Position numbers and translations under genes: made by a program. A stretch of DNA of 64,000 nucleotides, taken from contig CAZODO010000016.1 in the NCBI GenBank assembly GCA_964578605.1, positions 1 to 64,000 on the forward strand, written 5' to 3'. Shown piece by piece: positions 43,274 through 51,216 of this stretch; within the stretch, counting starts at the first letter, position 1, and every line of letters starts with the position of its first letter. Source of the DNA: JAXMHN01 sp964578605. Its GTDB lineage: Bacteria; Verrucomicrobiota; Verrucomicrobiia; Limisphaerales; SIBE01. The notes beneath the pieces were generated by a model. That model searched no databases. It worked only from the letters and a program-made list of their open reading frames with translations, and was not told the origin of the DNA.

Positions 43274-44665
43274 ATGGCCGCTCAAGAACACGACTTGGTG
43301 GTGATCGGCGCGGGCCCGGGAGGGTATGTGGCCGCCATTCGCGCCGCGCAACTCGGGCTCAACGTCGCTTGCGTCGAGAAAGAACCGGCCCTGGGCGGCA
43401 CCTGCCTAAGGGTCGGGTGCATCCCCAGCAAAGCGCTGCTTGAATCCAGCGAACTGTTCCACGAAGCCCGAACCCGACTGAGCGATCACGGTGTTCGCGT
43501 TCAAGGCGTCGAGCTCGACCTTCCCGCGATGATGCGGCGCAAGGACAAGGTCGTGGCTACGCTTACCAAAGGCGTGGAAGGTCTTTTCAAGAAGAACAAG
43601 ATCACCCGATACCTCGGGCACGCCCGGATTTCCGCACCCGGCCGGGTCGAGGTCACGGCGGCTTCCGGGCCCGTCGAGCTGAGGGCAAAGCACCTGATCG
43701 TTGCCACCGGCAGCAAGCCCAGCACCCTGCCCGGGGTGCCACTGGATCAAGACCGGATCGGCACCAGCACCGAGGCGCTCGGATACCCCGAGGTTCCAAA
43801 CCACCTCGTTGTGATTGGCGCGGGCTACATCGGGCTGGAATTGGGGTCCGTCTGGCGGCGGCTCGGCGCGAAAGTCACCGTGCTTGAGTACCTCCCCAGA
43901 ATCCTTCCAGGCATGGATGACGAACTCGCTGCCGAAGCCCACAAGGCGTTTCAGAAACAAGGCATCGAGTTCCGGCTCGGAGCCAAAGTCGCCTCCGCCA
44001 GGATCGAGGCAGGCCAATGCGTCGTCGAGTGCGAAGGCAGCGAGCCGGTGCGAGGCGACCGCGTGCTTTCGGCGGTCGGGCGAACTCCGAATACCGAAGG
44101 TCTCGGCCTCGAAAACGCCGGGGTTGAGCTGGATCCGAAAGGCCGAGTTCGCGTCAACGAGCGTTACGAGACAAGGGTTCCAGGCATTTACGCCATTGGC
44201 GATGTCATCGGCGGCGCGATGCTGGCCCACAAAGCCGAGGAAGAAGGCATGGCGTGCGCCGAACGCATCGTCACCGGTCATGGGCATATCGATTACAGCT
44301 CCATCCCAGGGGTGGTCTATACCGACCCGGAAATCGCGTCCGTGGGCCAGACCGAAGACCAGCTGAAAGCGAACGGAGTGGCTTACAGAAAGGGCGTGTT
44401 CCCGTTCCTCGCCAACGGACGAGCCCGCTCCCTCAACAAGACCGAGGGACGCGTCAAAATCCTCGCCGATGCGAAGACCGACCGCATCCTCGGGGTGCAC
44501 ATCATTGGCCCGCGGGCAGGGGATCTCATCGCCGAAGCCGCTGTGGCCATGGCTTTTGGCGCCAGCAGCGAAGACCTGGCGCGCAGTTCACACGCCCATC
44601 CAACACTCGCGGAGGTTCTCAAAGAAGCCGCCCTCGCCGTCGACAACCGCGCGATCCACATCTGA
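43274..44665 (+). CDS. lpd: dihydrolipoyl dehydrogenase (E3)
   Basis: FAD flavoprotein that reoxidises lipoamide. FAD site VIGAGPGGYVAAIRAAQLG; redox disulfide GGTCLRVGCIPSKALL (Arg where Asn is usual); NAD site VIGAGYIGLELGSVW; IYAIGDVIGG; and the C-terminal active His region SSHAHPTLAEVLKEAA. 463 residues, full length. Third gene of the suc operon, 36 bp after sucB. A transposase relic begins about 120 bp downstream. Confidence 0.97.
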   Translation: MAAQEHDLVVIGAGPGGYVAAIRAAQLGLNVACVEKEPALGGTCLRVGCIPSKALLESSELFHEARTRLSDHGVRVQGVELDLPAMMRRKDKVVATLTKGVEGLFKKNKITRYLGHARISAPGRVEVTAASGPVELRAKHLIVATGSKPSTLPGVPLDQDRIGTSTEALGYPEVPNHLVVIGAGYIGLELGSVWRRLGAKVTVLEYLPRILPGMDDELAAEAHKAFQKQGIEFRLGAKVASARIEAGQCVVECEGSEPVRGDRVLSAVGRTPNTEGLGLENAGVELDPKGRVRVNERYETRVPGIYAIGDVIGGAMLAHKAEEEGMACAERIVTGHGHIDYSSIPGVVYTDPEIASVGQTEDQLKANGVAYRKGVFPFLANGRARSLNKTEGRVKILADAKTDRILGVHIIGPRAGDLIAEAAVAMAFGASSEDLARSSHAHPTLAEVLKEAALAVDNRAIHI

Positions 44666-44786
44666 TCTGAAATCCAGCCGTTTCGGAAGGTGGGAGCGTC
44701 CAAGTGACGGAAGCTGGGTCAGCTCGATAGCTTGGGTCTGGCGCAAGCAAGCTCTGCTCCCGCCCACGGTCGCTGACGGCTTCCAC

Positions 44787-45146
44787 GGGAAGATGACCGG
44801 CCAGGTCCGGCGCTGGCGTCGTCTCACCGAAAAGGGCGTTCTGCAAACCGGCACGTTCCGTTTGCCTTCGGTCTACCGGTTCTTCGCCGCCCACCAGATG
44901 GATGCGCCCTCGATCAAGCACAACCCGCCGCCTCCGCAGAGCGGGCTCGCCAAAGCTTTCGAGTGCGCCTTGGCCAATGAGCTTTGGATGACCGACATGA
45001 CGTTCGGACCGACCCTCAAGCTGGCCAACGGTTCGGTGGTCCACACCCGGTTGTTCGCGCTCCTGGACGACTGTTCCCGCCTGGGGCCCCATGCCCAGTA
45101 TTACGACGCCAGAACGCCTGACATGCGGGGGCTAGATGTGTTGTAA
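44787..45146 (+). pseudogene. truncated DDE transposase/integrase relic
   Basis: The fragment encodes part of an rve-type (IS481-like) transposase: GQVRRWRRLTEKGVLQTGTFRLPSVYRFFAAHQMDAPS is the end of the HTH region. KAFECALANELWMTDMTFGP contains the first catalytic Asp, and HTRLFALLDDCSRLGPHAQYYDAR the second. The frame stops at 45146, so the catalytic Glu and the rest are missing; there is no proper start and no terminal inverted repeat that I could find. A dead remnant of an insertion between lpd and the ABC transporter. Confidence 0.75.
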
Positions 45147-45382
45147 AGGACTGGGAATAAAATGGATACAGACCTTCCACAATTGTGGAAGGAGGCAAAC
45201 AGGGATTGTCGGGCCGCCGACAGGCGCTTGTGGTTTCAGGCCGGACAATCGCTCTTCGAATCTGGTTGCCCTCCGCCCCGCTCGCGAGTGATCTTGTCGG
45301 GGATGAAAGACGGGGTTGTTTCCAGATCTCCAGGTTTCAGGCACGCGATAGTGTCCTTAGGCCAGCACGGGAACGGGTTCTA
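45147..45382. other. gap between transposase relic and ABC transporter, with an 18-bp palindrome
   Basis: No recognisable gene. A perfect palindrome CTTCCACAATTGTGGAAG lies at 45174-45191, 192 bp upstream of the ABC ATPase start; it could be an operator. Short frames on both strands have no family resemblance. Confidence 0.5.
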
Positions 45383-46348
45383 ATGGAACTCGCACTCAAA
45401 GTGGAGGGGCTTGGGAAGGTCTACGCGCCCCGGAGACGATGGGGAAGACGCGCTGGCGAACCCATCCAGGCGGTCGACAACGTCCGCTTTGACGTTCCTG
45501 TCGGCAAGATCTTCGGCCTGCTGGGACCAAACGGCGCGGGCAAAACCACCATGCTAAAGATGCTCAGCACCCGGATCCTGCCCACCACAGGCCGGGCTTC
45601 TGTGCTGGGATTCGACGTTGCGCGAGAGCCCCTGGAAGTCCGTCGCCGCATCTCGGCCGTCGTTCAGGAGACCGCAGTCGATATGTTGCTCAATGCCCGC
45701 GACAACCTGCTGACCTATGCCCGTTTCCACGGTGTGCCAGGTCAGGAAGCACGACGCCGCGCTGAAAGAACCATGGAACGGTTCCAGCTTGTCTCTCAGG
45801 CGGACCGCAAAGTGATGGACCTGAGCGGCGGCTTCCGCAGGCGGGTCCAAGTCGCCAAGATCTTTCTGGTGGATACCCCCGTGGTGTTCCTGGACGAGTT
45901 TTCGTCCGGAATGGACCCTATCCTGAAGCGCGCGGTGATGGATGATCTCCGCGACGCCGCGGCGAAAGGGCGCACGATCATTCTTACGACCCAGATTCTG
46001 AGCGAAGCCGAAGAACTGTGCGACGACATTCTGATTATCAATCGCGGACGCGAGATTGCGCGGGGCGACCTGCACACGCTTAAGCTCCTTTCCCAAGGCG
46101 TTTACGAGATCACCATGACCTTCGCGGGTATTCCACCCTCGCTGGAAGAGGAGGTCGTTCGGCTCCAGCCCTTGCGCCATGGGATTCACCAGAACACGCT
46201 CGAACTTGCGCTTAAGGTTGAGGAGCCGCGCCTGCTCGAGATCGTGAACCGCCTCGCCACAAAGGGCAAAGTGCTGCGCCTTGAGATTGGCGGTGCCAGC
46301 CTGGAAGACATCTTCATCGAACTCACGCAGAAGCCCCCGGACGAATGA
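45383..46348 (+). CDS. ABC transporter ATP-binding subunit
   Basis: ATPase of an ABC-2 type exporter (CcmA/NatA-DrrA class). Walker A LLGPNGAGKTTMLKML, signature DLSGGFRRRVQVAKI, Walker B TPVVFLDEFSSGMDP and switch region TIILTTQIL. The C-terminal extension typical of drug/polysaccharide exporters follows (PRLLEIVNRLATKGKVLRLEIGGASLEDIFIELT). 321 residues from ATG 45383; the frame extends upstream without coding character. It overlaps the permease by 4 bp (ATGA). Substrate unknown. Confidence 0.92.
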   Translation: MELALKVEGLGKVYAPRRRWGRRAGEPIQAVDNVRFDVPVGKIFGLLGPNGAGKTTMLKMLSTRILPTTGRASVLGFDVAREPLEVRRRISAVVQETAVDMLLNARDNLLTYARFHGVPGQEARRRAERTMERFQLVSQADRKVMDLSGGFRRRVQVAKIFLVDTPVVFLDEFSSGMDPILKRAVMDDLRDAAAKGRTIILTTQILSEAEELCDDILIINRGREIARGDLHTLKLLSQGVYEITMTFAGIPPSLEEEVVRLQPLRHGIHQNTLELALKVEEPRLLEIVNRLATKGKVLRLEIGGASLEDIFIELTQKPPDE

Positions 46349-47184
46349 CCGCCCCGCCCCCGAAGCCCTCAACACCTCGTCTCTCGGATGCTCGGCGTTC
46401 CGGAGCGGAGACGACGCTTGGGAGCCCGCTCGCCGCACTTTCCGCCGTCTTCTATCGCGAAGGCAAGATTCGCGCGACCAATCTGGCCTTCATCTTCTGG
46501 GACCTTTTCTATCCGCTGGGATATTTGCTGGTCTTCGGCGTCGGCATCAATGCGTCGTTCGGATCGCCCTTTCCCAAAGAACAGCTCGATTACAACTCGT
46601 TTTTTCTGGCGAGCGTGCTTGGGATGGCCAGTTTCGGCATTGCGTCGAACACGGCCTGGTCCTTCTTCCTGGACCGGGACAACGGCATCTTTTACGAGAT
46701 CCTCACCTACCCGATCAGCCGCGGGGAATACATGATCGGCAAGGTGTTGTTCAACCTGTGTGTCGCTTTGCTGCAAGCGGCATTGACCGTGGCTTTGGCC
46801 TCCCTGTTGTTGAAGGTGCCGATTCGCTGGGAATTGATGCCGCTCCTTCTCGCCGCCGTCCTCCTGGGAACCGCGGGCTGGTTCTGCTTCTACTCCATCT
46901 TCGCCCTGCGGATTCGGCGGAACGATTCCTTCAATACCGTGACGTCGATCTTTTACTTCGTGTTCCTGTTCGCCAGTTCGATGTTTTACCCCCTGGAACC
47001 GTTGCCGGCATGGTTTCGCGCTGCTGCCCTGGCCAACCCGGTCACGTGGCATGTCGATGTCCTGCGCTACGCGTCCATCGGCATCGGGAACCCGGCCCAA
47101 CTCGCCTGGGAAGGCGCCGCGTTTCTCTTGTTCACCGGCATTTCGTTCGTGCTCGCCGTCCGGTCCCTTCAAAGCCAGGGCTAG
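46345..47184 (+). CDS. ABC-2 type transporter permease
   Basis: Six hydrophobic segments; LAALSAVFYREGKIRATNLAFIFWDLFYPLGYLLVFGVGI is the typical N-terminal entry, and SSMFYPLEPLPAWFRAAALANPVTWHVDVLRY is the conserved ABC-2 C-terminal block. 279 residues. It forms the membrane part of the exporter with the preceding ATPase; translation is coupled by the ATGA overlap. Confidence 0.9.
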   Translation: MTAPPPKPSTPRLSDARRSGAETTLGSPLAALSAVFYREGKIRATNLAFIFWDLFYPLGYLLVFGVGINASFGSPFPKEQLDYNSFFLASVLGMASFGIASNTAWSFFLDRDNGIFYEILTYPISRGEYMIGKVLFNLCVALLQAALTVALASLLLKVPIRWELMPLLLAAVLLGTAGWFCFYSIFALRIRRNDSFNTVTSIFYFVFLFASSMFYPLEPLPAWFRAAALANPVTWHVDVLRYASIGIGNPAQLAWEGAAFLLFTGISFVLAVRSLQSQG

Positions 47185-47301
47185 AGGCTTGAGGGGGTTG
47201 CCGCTTGCGAAGCCAGACCGGCAACACGGACCCGCCGAATTCGCCGCACTGCGCCGGGGAACCTGGTCACCTGGACCGGCCTGGTGCGCACGCCCCCGCG
47301 A

Positions 47302-48180
47302 TCAGGCGGAAGCGCCGCCTTCCAAACCCTTGAGGTAGGCCAGGATCAGCTCCGGCAGATCGGCGCTGTACCCGCCTTCCAGCACGCTGAATGAGGGAGT
47401 CCCCGTTTCTCGAATCCTCGCGCCAAGCCAGCGGAAATCCTCCGCCTGCAGCGGTGCGTCGCTTAGCGGATCCTTCTCATACGCGTCAAAGCCCGCCGAC
47501 ACCGCGATCAATTCGGGCTTGAATCGAGCCATCTCGTCCAAGGCCTTCTCCAGCGCCTCGCGGTAAACGGCATGGCCGGCACCCGGCGCAACAGGATAAT
47601 TGCAGGCATTGCTGATCGAGCGCACACCTGTCCCCGGGTAAGCCGGGTGTTGATGAATCGAGAAAAAGGCGAACCTCGGGTCGTCCAGCAGGATCGCCTC
47701 GGTCCCGTTGCCGTGGTGCACATCAAAGTCGAACACGGCGACCTTCCCTGTCCCTGTTGCCGCGGCCTCCAACACCGCGATGGCAATCGAGTTCAGATAG
47801 CAGAATCCCATGGCGCGATCCCGCGTGGCATGGTGCCCTGGCGGCCGGAGCAAGCTGAGGGACGGTTTGCCTTCGCGCGCCCATTTGAGAGCGTGCAGGG
47901 CCCCTCCCACCGAACGCAGCGCGTGCCCCAGGATGCCCGCATAACCCGGCGTGTCGGCGTCAAAATCTCCCGGAGGCGCCTTGAGACTGTCGAGATGCTT
48001 CTGGCGATGCGCCCGCAAGACCGCGGTGGCGGGGACTTCGAGCGGTTCGAGCCAATCGATCGTCACATCCTTTTGCTGACGCAATCGCTCCGTCGTGCGG
48101 CTGATTCGCTGAGGGCTTTCCGGGTGCCCGGCCTGGACATATTCGGTGCAACGGCTGCTGGTGATGATCTTCATCGTCAT
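47302..48180 (-). CDS. histone-deacetylase-family amidohydrolase
   Basis: Zn-dependent deacetylase superfamily (class II HDAC, acetoin utilisation and acetylpolyamine amidohydrolases). Motifs: HPESPQRISRTTERL, LLRPPGHHATRDRAMGFCYLNSIAIA with the catalytic His pair, VFDFDVHHGNGTEAI with the zinc Asp/His, FFSIHQHPAYPGTG, and SAGFDAYEKDPLSD with the second zinc Asp. The final Gly-rich loop is LEGGYSADLP. 292 residues. The substrate in bacteria could be acetylated lysine or polyamine. Convergent with the ABC permease gene. Confidence 0.92.
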   Translation of the reverse strand: MTMKIITSSRCTEYVQAGHPESPQRISRTTERLRQQKDVTIDWLEPLEVPATAVLRAHRQKHLDSLKAPPGDFDADTPGYAGILGHALRSVGGALHALKWAREGKPSLSLLRPPGHHATRDRAMGFCYLNSIAIAVLEAAATGTGKVAVFDFDVHHGNGTEAILLDDPRFAFFSIHQHPAYPGTGVRSISNACNYPVAPGAGHAVYREALEKALDEMARFKPELIAVSAGFDAYEKDPLSDAPLQAEDFRWLGARIRETGTPSFSVLEGGYSADLPELILAYLKGLEGGASA

Positions 48181-48499
48181 TCCCCAGAGGTGAAAAAAGA
48201 GCGGGCGCCTTGCGACGCCCGCCTAACCCAAACAACCAAACTCCTCGTCGGCCCACAAGGGCGGAGGACTCGAGAGCGAGCATCCACTCGCTCAGATGCA
48301 ACCAAACCACCCTCATCAGACGCAGCCGAGCGGACGGATCTTCAAAGTTTTTGGATCCGCTCGCTTTGAGCGGAGGCGAGGGATTGGGTACAACCCTGGA
48401 TTGGCAGGCGCGGAGGGGAATCACCCCGATCCAAGGTCCTTGGCGGCAACCCATCGGCATCTGCATGACTAGATGATATACTCCAGATAATTTCTAGTT
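48181..48499. other. intergenic region, no gene seen
   Basis: Upstream of the HDAC gene and left of the 11-bp array. No tRNA or convincing small ORF. Near 48470-48481 the sequence CTAGATGATATAC loosely resembles the reverse complement of the array units to its right. Confidence 0.4.
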
Positions 48500-48576
48500 T
48501 TATTCTTAATTTATTCACACAATATATCATGACTTTAGCACGACTTTCGTACGAGTATAGCACGAGTATAGCACTA
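48500..48576 (+). repeat. tandem array of 11-bp units (element C), divergent relative of A/B
   Basis: Period-11 array: TTATTCTTAAT, TTATTCACACA, ATATATCATGA, CTTTAGCACGA, CTTTCGTACGA, GTATAGCACGA, GTATAGCACTA (48500-48576). The last four units share a T-A/C-R-C/T-A-C-G core with the B units (compare ATTTAACACGT). There is no CCGG flank and no clear inverted arm, so membership in the same family is likely rather than certain. Confidence 0.6.
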
Positions 48577-48590
48577 GCGGAAGAAGGGGC

Positions 48591-48614
48591 GGGGTTCAGG
48601 CCCCTCTGAACCCC
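48591..48614 (+). other. perfect hairpin upstream of the T2SS locus
   Basis: GGGGTTCAG (48591-48599) pairs with CTGAACCCC (48606-48614) around GCCCCT. It starts 15 bp after array C. No T-run follows. About 225 bp before the first gene of the locus. Confidence 0.5.
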
Positions 48615-48838
48615 AGCGAATTTGAGGGCCGGCCTGCGCAAAAGATGCGCACCTTGCCTGCCGGATTGGGAAAACAATGCGCAGTGAAGCCCGCCCGGAG
48701 CCTTGATTTACCCATAAATCGTTGGTCGGCATCGGGTTTGCTACTCGGACGTTGCCGAAATCGAGGCCTCGACGCCCCGAGTGTCGTGTTCAACAGGTAA
48801 AACCAAATAAAAACCAATAAACATTCCGGAGATTAGTT

Positions 48839-49387
48839 ATGAAGCTATTTATTAAACCTTCCATTCTCGCGGCGGTGGCCGCCGTGCTCGTCTCGCTGCC
48901 CAGCCAAGCCCAAGCCCAAGCTCAGCAAGGCGGCGGTCGCGGGAATTTTGACCCGGCCGAAATGCGCCAGCGCATGATGGATCGGTACAAAGAGATGCTC
49001 GAGATCAAGGGCGACGACGAGTGGAAAGCCATCGAACCGCGCATCACCAAGATCAACGAAGCCCGTCGTGACGTCGGTTTTGGAGGCGGCATGCGAGGGA
49101 TGATGGGCGCGTTCGGTGGCCAGCGCCAACGGGGCGGCGATCAAGCCGACCAGGGCGGGCAGCAGCGCCGGCGCCCGGGAGCCGCGCAGGTCAGCACCGC
49201 GACCCAGGAATTGCAGAAGGCCATTGAGTCGAAAGCCTCGGCCGATACGGTGAAAGCCAAACTGGCGGCCTACCGGGCGGATCGCGCGGCCAAGCAGGCG
49301 GCCCTGGAGAAAGCCCAGGAAGACTTGAAGAAAGTCCTGACCGTTCGCCAGGAAGCGCTCGCCGTCATGGGTGGGCTGCTTGAATAA
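48839..49387 (+). CDS. small exported protein preceding the T2SS genes
   Basis: 182 residues. Signal peptide (SILAAVAAVLVSLPSQAQAQA), then PAEMRQRMMDRYKEMLEIKGDDEWKAIEPRITKINEAR, a Gly/Gln/Arg-rich middle (GFGGGMRGMMGAFGGQRQRGG), and a long charged helix, probably coiled coil, ending RQEALAVMGGLLE. I do not recognise a family beyond a loose likeness to periplasmic helical proteins of the Spy/LTXXQ type. Only 41 bp separate it from gspE, so it is probably in the T2SS transcript, possibly as an accessory factor. Confidence 0.75.
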   Translation: MKLFIKPSILAAVAAVLVSLPSQAQAQAQQGGGRGNFDPAEMRQRMMDRYKEMLEIKGDDEWKAIEPRITKINEARRDVGFGGGMRGMMGAFGGQRQRGGDQADQGGQQRRRPGAAQVSTATQELQKAIESKASADTVKAKLAAYRADRAAKQAALEKAQEDLKKVLTVRQEALAVMGGLLE

Positions 49388-49428
49388 TCGCGACTGGCCT
49401 TGCCGGCCCTCAAACAGCGCGCCCTTCC

Positions 49429-51201
49429 ATGAAAACTGCCGAGCCCACCCACGCCGGAACGAGTGAACTGTTGCAGAAGATGGTTGCCGCCAAGCAACTA
49501 TCGGCCAGTGACGCCGCTCAACTGGCGGCTCTGCAGGCGCAAGGGAACGGCGCGCTCGTTCGATCCGAAGAAGATGTCCTCCGCTGGCTGGCCAAGGAGT
49601 ACGACCTCGGGTACACGTCGCTCGATGAGGTCGAGCCGGACAAAGAGGTCCTTTCGCTCTTCCCGGCGCGCATGCTTTTGAAGGACGAATTGCTCCCGCT
49701 GCGGCGGACGGACGGCTGTGTCGAAGTGGCGACCAGCCGGCTGTTCGCCACGCATGGTCTGGACACGCTCAAGACCATGACGGGGCTGCGGCTCCGGCCG
49801 GTGCTGGCGCCCACCGAAGCCATCCAGCGCGAGATGAAGAAACGCCTGGGGGTGGGCGCGGATACGATCGATACTCTGGACGAAGAGAAATCGTTCGAGG
49901 TGGTCGATGAAGGGGATGAGGAGGATACCAACCTCGATACCGCCGCCGAAGACGCTTCCATCATCCGGTTCGTCAACCAGGTGCTGCGCGACGCCATTGA
50001 ACTGCGCGCATCGGACATTCACCTCGAGCCGTTCGAAGACGAACTCCGAATTCGGTATCGCATTGACGGGGTGCTCCAGGAAGTGCCGGTGCCGGCGCAA
50101 GTCAAACGCTTTCAACCGGCGATCGTTTCGCGCGTGAAGATCTTGAGCCATTTGAACATCGCGGAAAAACGGCTGCCCCAGGACGGGCGGATCAAGATCC
50201 GGATTGACGATGCCGAAGTGGACATCCGCGTGTCGGTCATCCCGATGATCCATGGCGAAGCCGTGGTGATGCGTTTGCTAAGGCAGAACGCGACTTTGCG
50301 CGGCATGCGCGAGCTGGGCATGGACACGCGCGAGTTCGAATCTTTCAGGAATGTCCTCCAGCTCCCGCACGGGATCATTCTGGTCACCGGCCCAACCGGC
50401 AGCGGCAAGACCTCCACCCTTTACACCGCACTGCACGAGATCAACGATTCCGTCCGCAAAATCATCACCATCGAGGACCCGGTGGAATACCAGCTCAAGG
50501 GGGTCAACCAGATCCAGGTGTCGGAAAAGGCCGGGCTGACCTTCGCGCGCGGGTTGCGGTCCATTCTGCGCCATGACCCGGACGTGGTGCTGATCGGTGA
50601 GATTCGGGACAAAGAGACGGCTCAGATTGCCGTGCAGGCGTCCCTGACGGGGCATCTGGTTTTCTCCACCCTGCACACGAACGACGCCCCCGGCGCGGTG
50701 ACCCGCCTTGTGGATATGGGGGTGGAACCGTACCTGGTCTCTTCGTCCTTGGAAGCCGTGCTGGCGCAACGCTTGGTTCGCGTGCTCTGCAAGAAGTGCA
50801 AGCAAGTGGATGATTCGCCGGCCGCGCAGGCGTTTAAGGCCCAGGTCGGCATCCCGGCCAACACGAAGATTTACCGCTCGGTCGGCTGCCGAGACTGCCG
50901 CAATACCGGGTTCCTCGGCAGGCGCGCCATTTTCGAATGGATGGATTCCAACAATGAGATCCGCCAGATGGTCCTGCGGAACGCGTCCAGTGATGAGATC
51001 CGCGACGCGGCCCGGCGGGCGGGAATGAAGACGCTGGCCGACGACGGTTGGCGCCTGGTGCGCATGGGAGAGACGACCGTTGAGGAAGTGCTCAGCGTGA
51101 CCACGGCGAAGGAAGTGCTGATGACGACCGTCACGGCGCCCGCGGGCGAGGAACCGGTGGGCGAGAGCCCGGCTGGCTCACTGGTCGTCAGCCAAAAGTA
51201 A
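49429..51201 (+). CDS. gspE: type II secretion ATPase GspE
   Basis: Hexameric cytoplasmic motor for pseudopilus assembly. N-terminal T2SSE_N domain (YDLGYTSLDEVEPDKEVLSLFP), then the ATPase domain: RASDIHLEPFEDELRIRYRIDGVLQEV, Walker A VTGPTGSGKTSTLYTAL (about 318-334), Asp box ITIEDPVEYQL, Walker B ILRHDPDVVLIGEIRDKETA, His box LTGHLVFSTLHTNDAPGAVTRL. The zinc tetracysteine is present as CKKCK and GCRDCRNTG. 590 residues, close to GspE/PilB. First structural gene of the locus, 15 bp before gspF. Confidence 0.95.
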   Translation: MKTAEPTHAGTSELLQKMVAAKQLSASDAAQLAALQAQGNGALVRSEEDVLRWLAKEYDLGYTSLDEVEPDKEVLSLFPARMLLKDELLPLRRTDGCVEVATSRLFATHGLDTLKTMTGLRLRPVLAPTEAIQREMKKRLGVGADTIDTLDEEKSFEVVDEGDEEDTNLDTAAEDASIIRFVNQVLRDAIELRASDIHLEPFEDELRIRYRIDGVLQEVPVPAQVKRFQPAIVSRVKILSHLNIAEKRLPQDGRIKIRIDDAEVDIRVSVIPMIHGEAVVMRLLRQNATLRGMRELGMDTREFESFRNVLQLPHGIILVTGPTGSGKTSTLYTALHEINDSVRKIITIEDPVEYQLKGVNQIQVSEKAGLTFARGLRSILRHDPDVVLIGEIRDKETAQIAVQASLTGHLVFSTLHTNDAPGAVTRLVDMGVEPYLVSSSLEAVLAQRLVRVLCKKCKQVDDSPAAQAFKAQVGIPANTKIYRSVGCRDCRNTGFLGRRAIFEWMDSNNEIRQMVLRNASSDEIRDAARRAGMKTLADDGWRLVRMGETTVEEVLSVTTAKEVLMTTVTAPAGEEPVGESPAGSLVVSQK

Positions 51202-51216
51202 CCGAACCCGCGTCGC

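Noticed and set aside
41879..43351. A 490-codon minus-strand frame opposite sucB
   Set aside because: Antisense to lipoyl and catalytic domains of E2; low-complexity Arg/His-rich translation.
45162..45383. Small plus-strand frame between transposase relic and ABC ATPase
   Set aside because: No domain, overlaps the palindrome, and the opposite strand gives an equally open frame.
48600..48838. Sigma-54 promoter for the T2SS locus
   Set aside because: Sequences around GCGCACCTTGCC lack the TGGC element at correct spacing.
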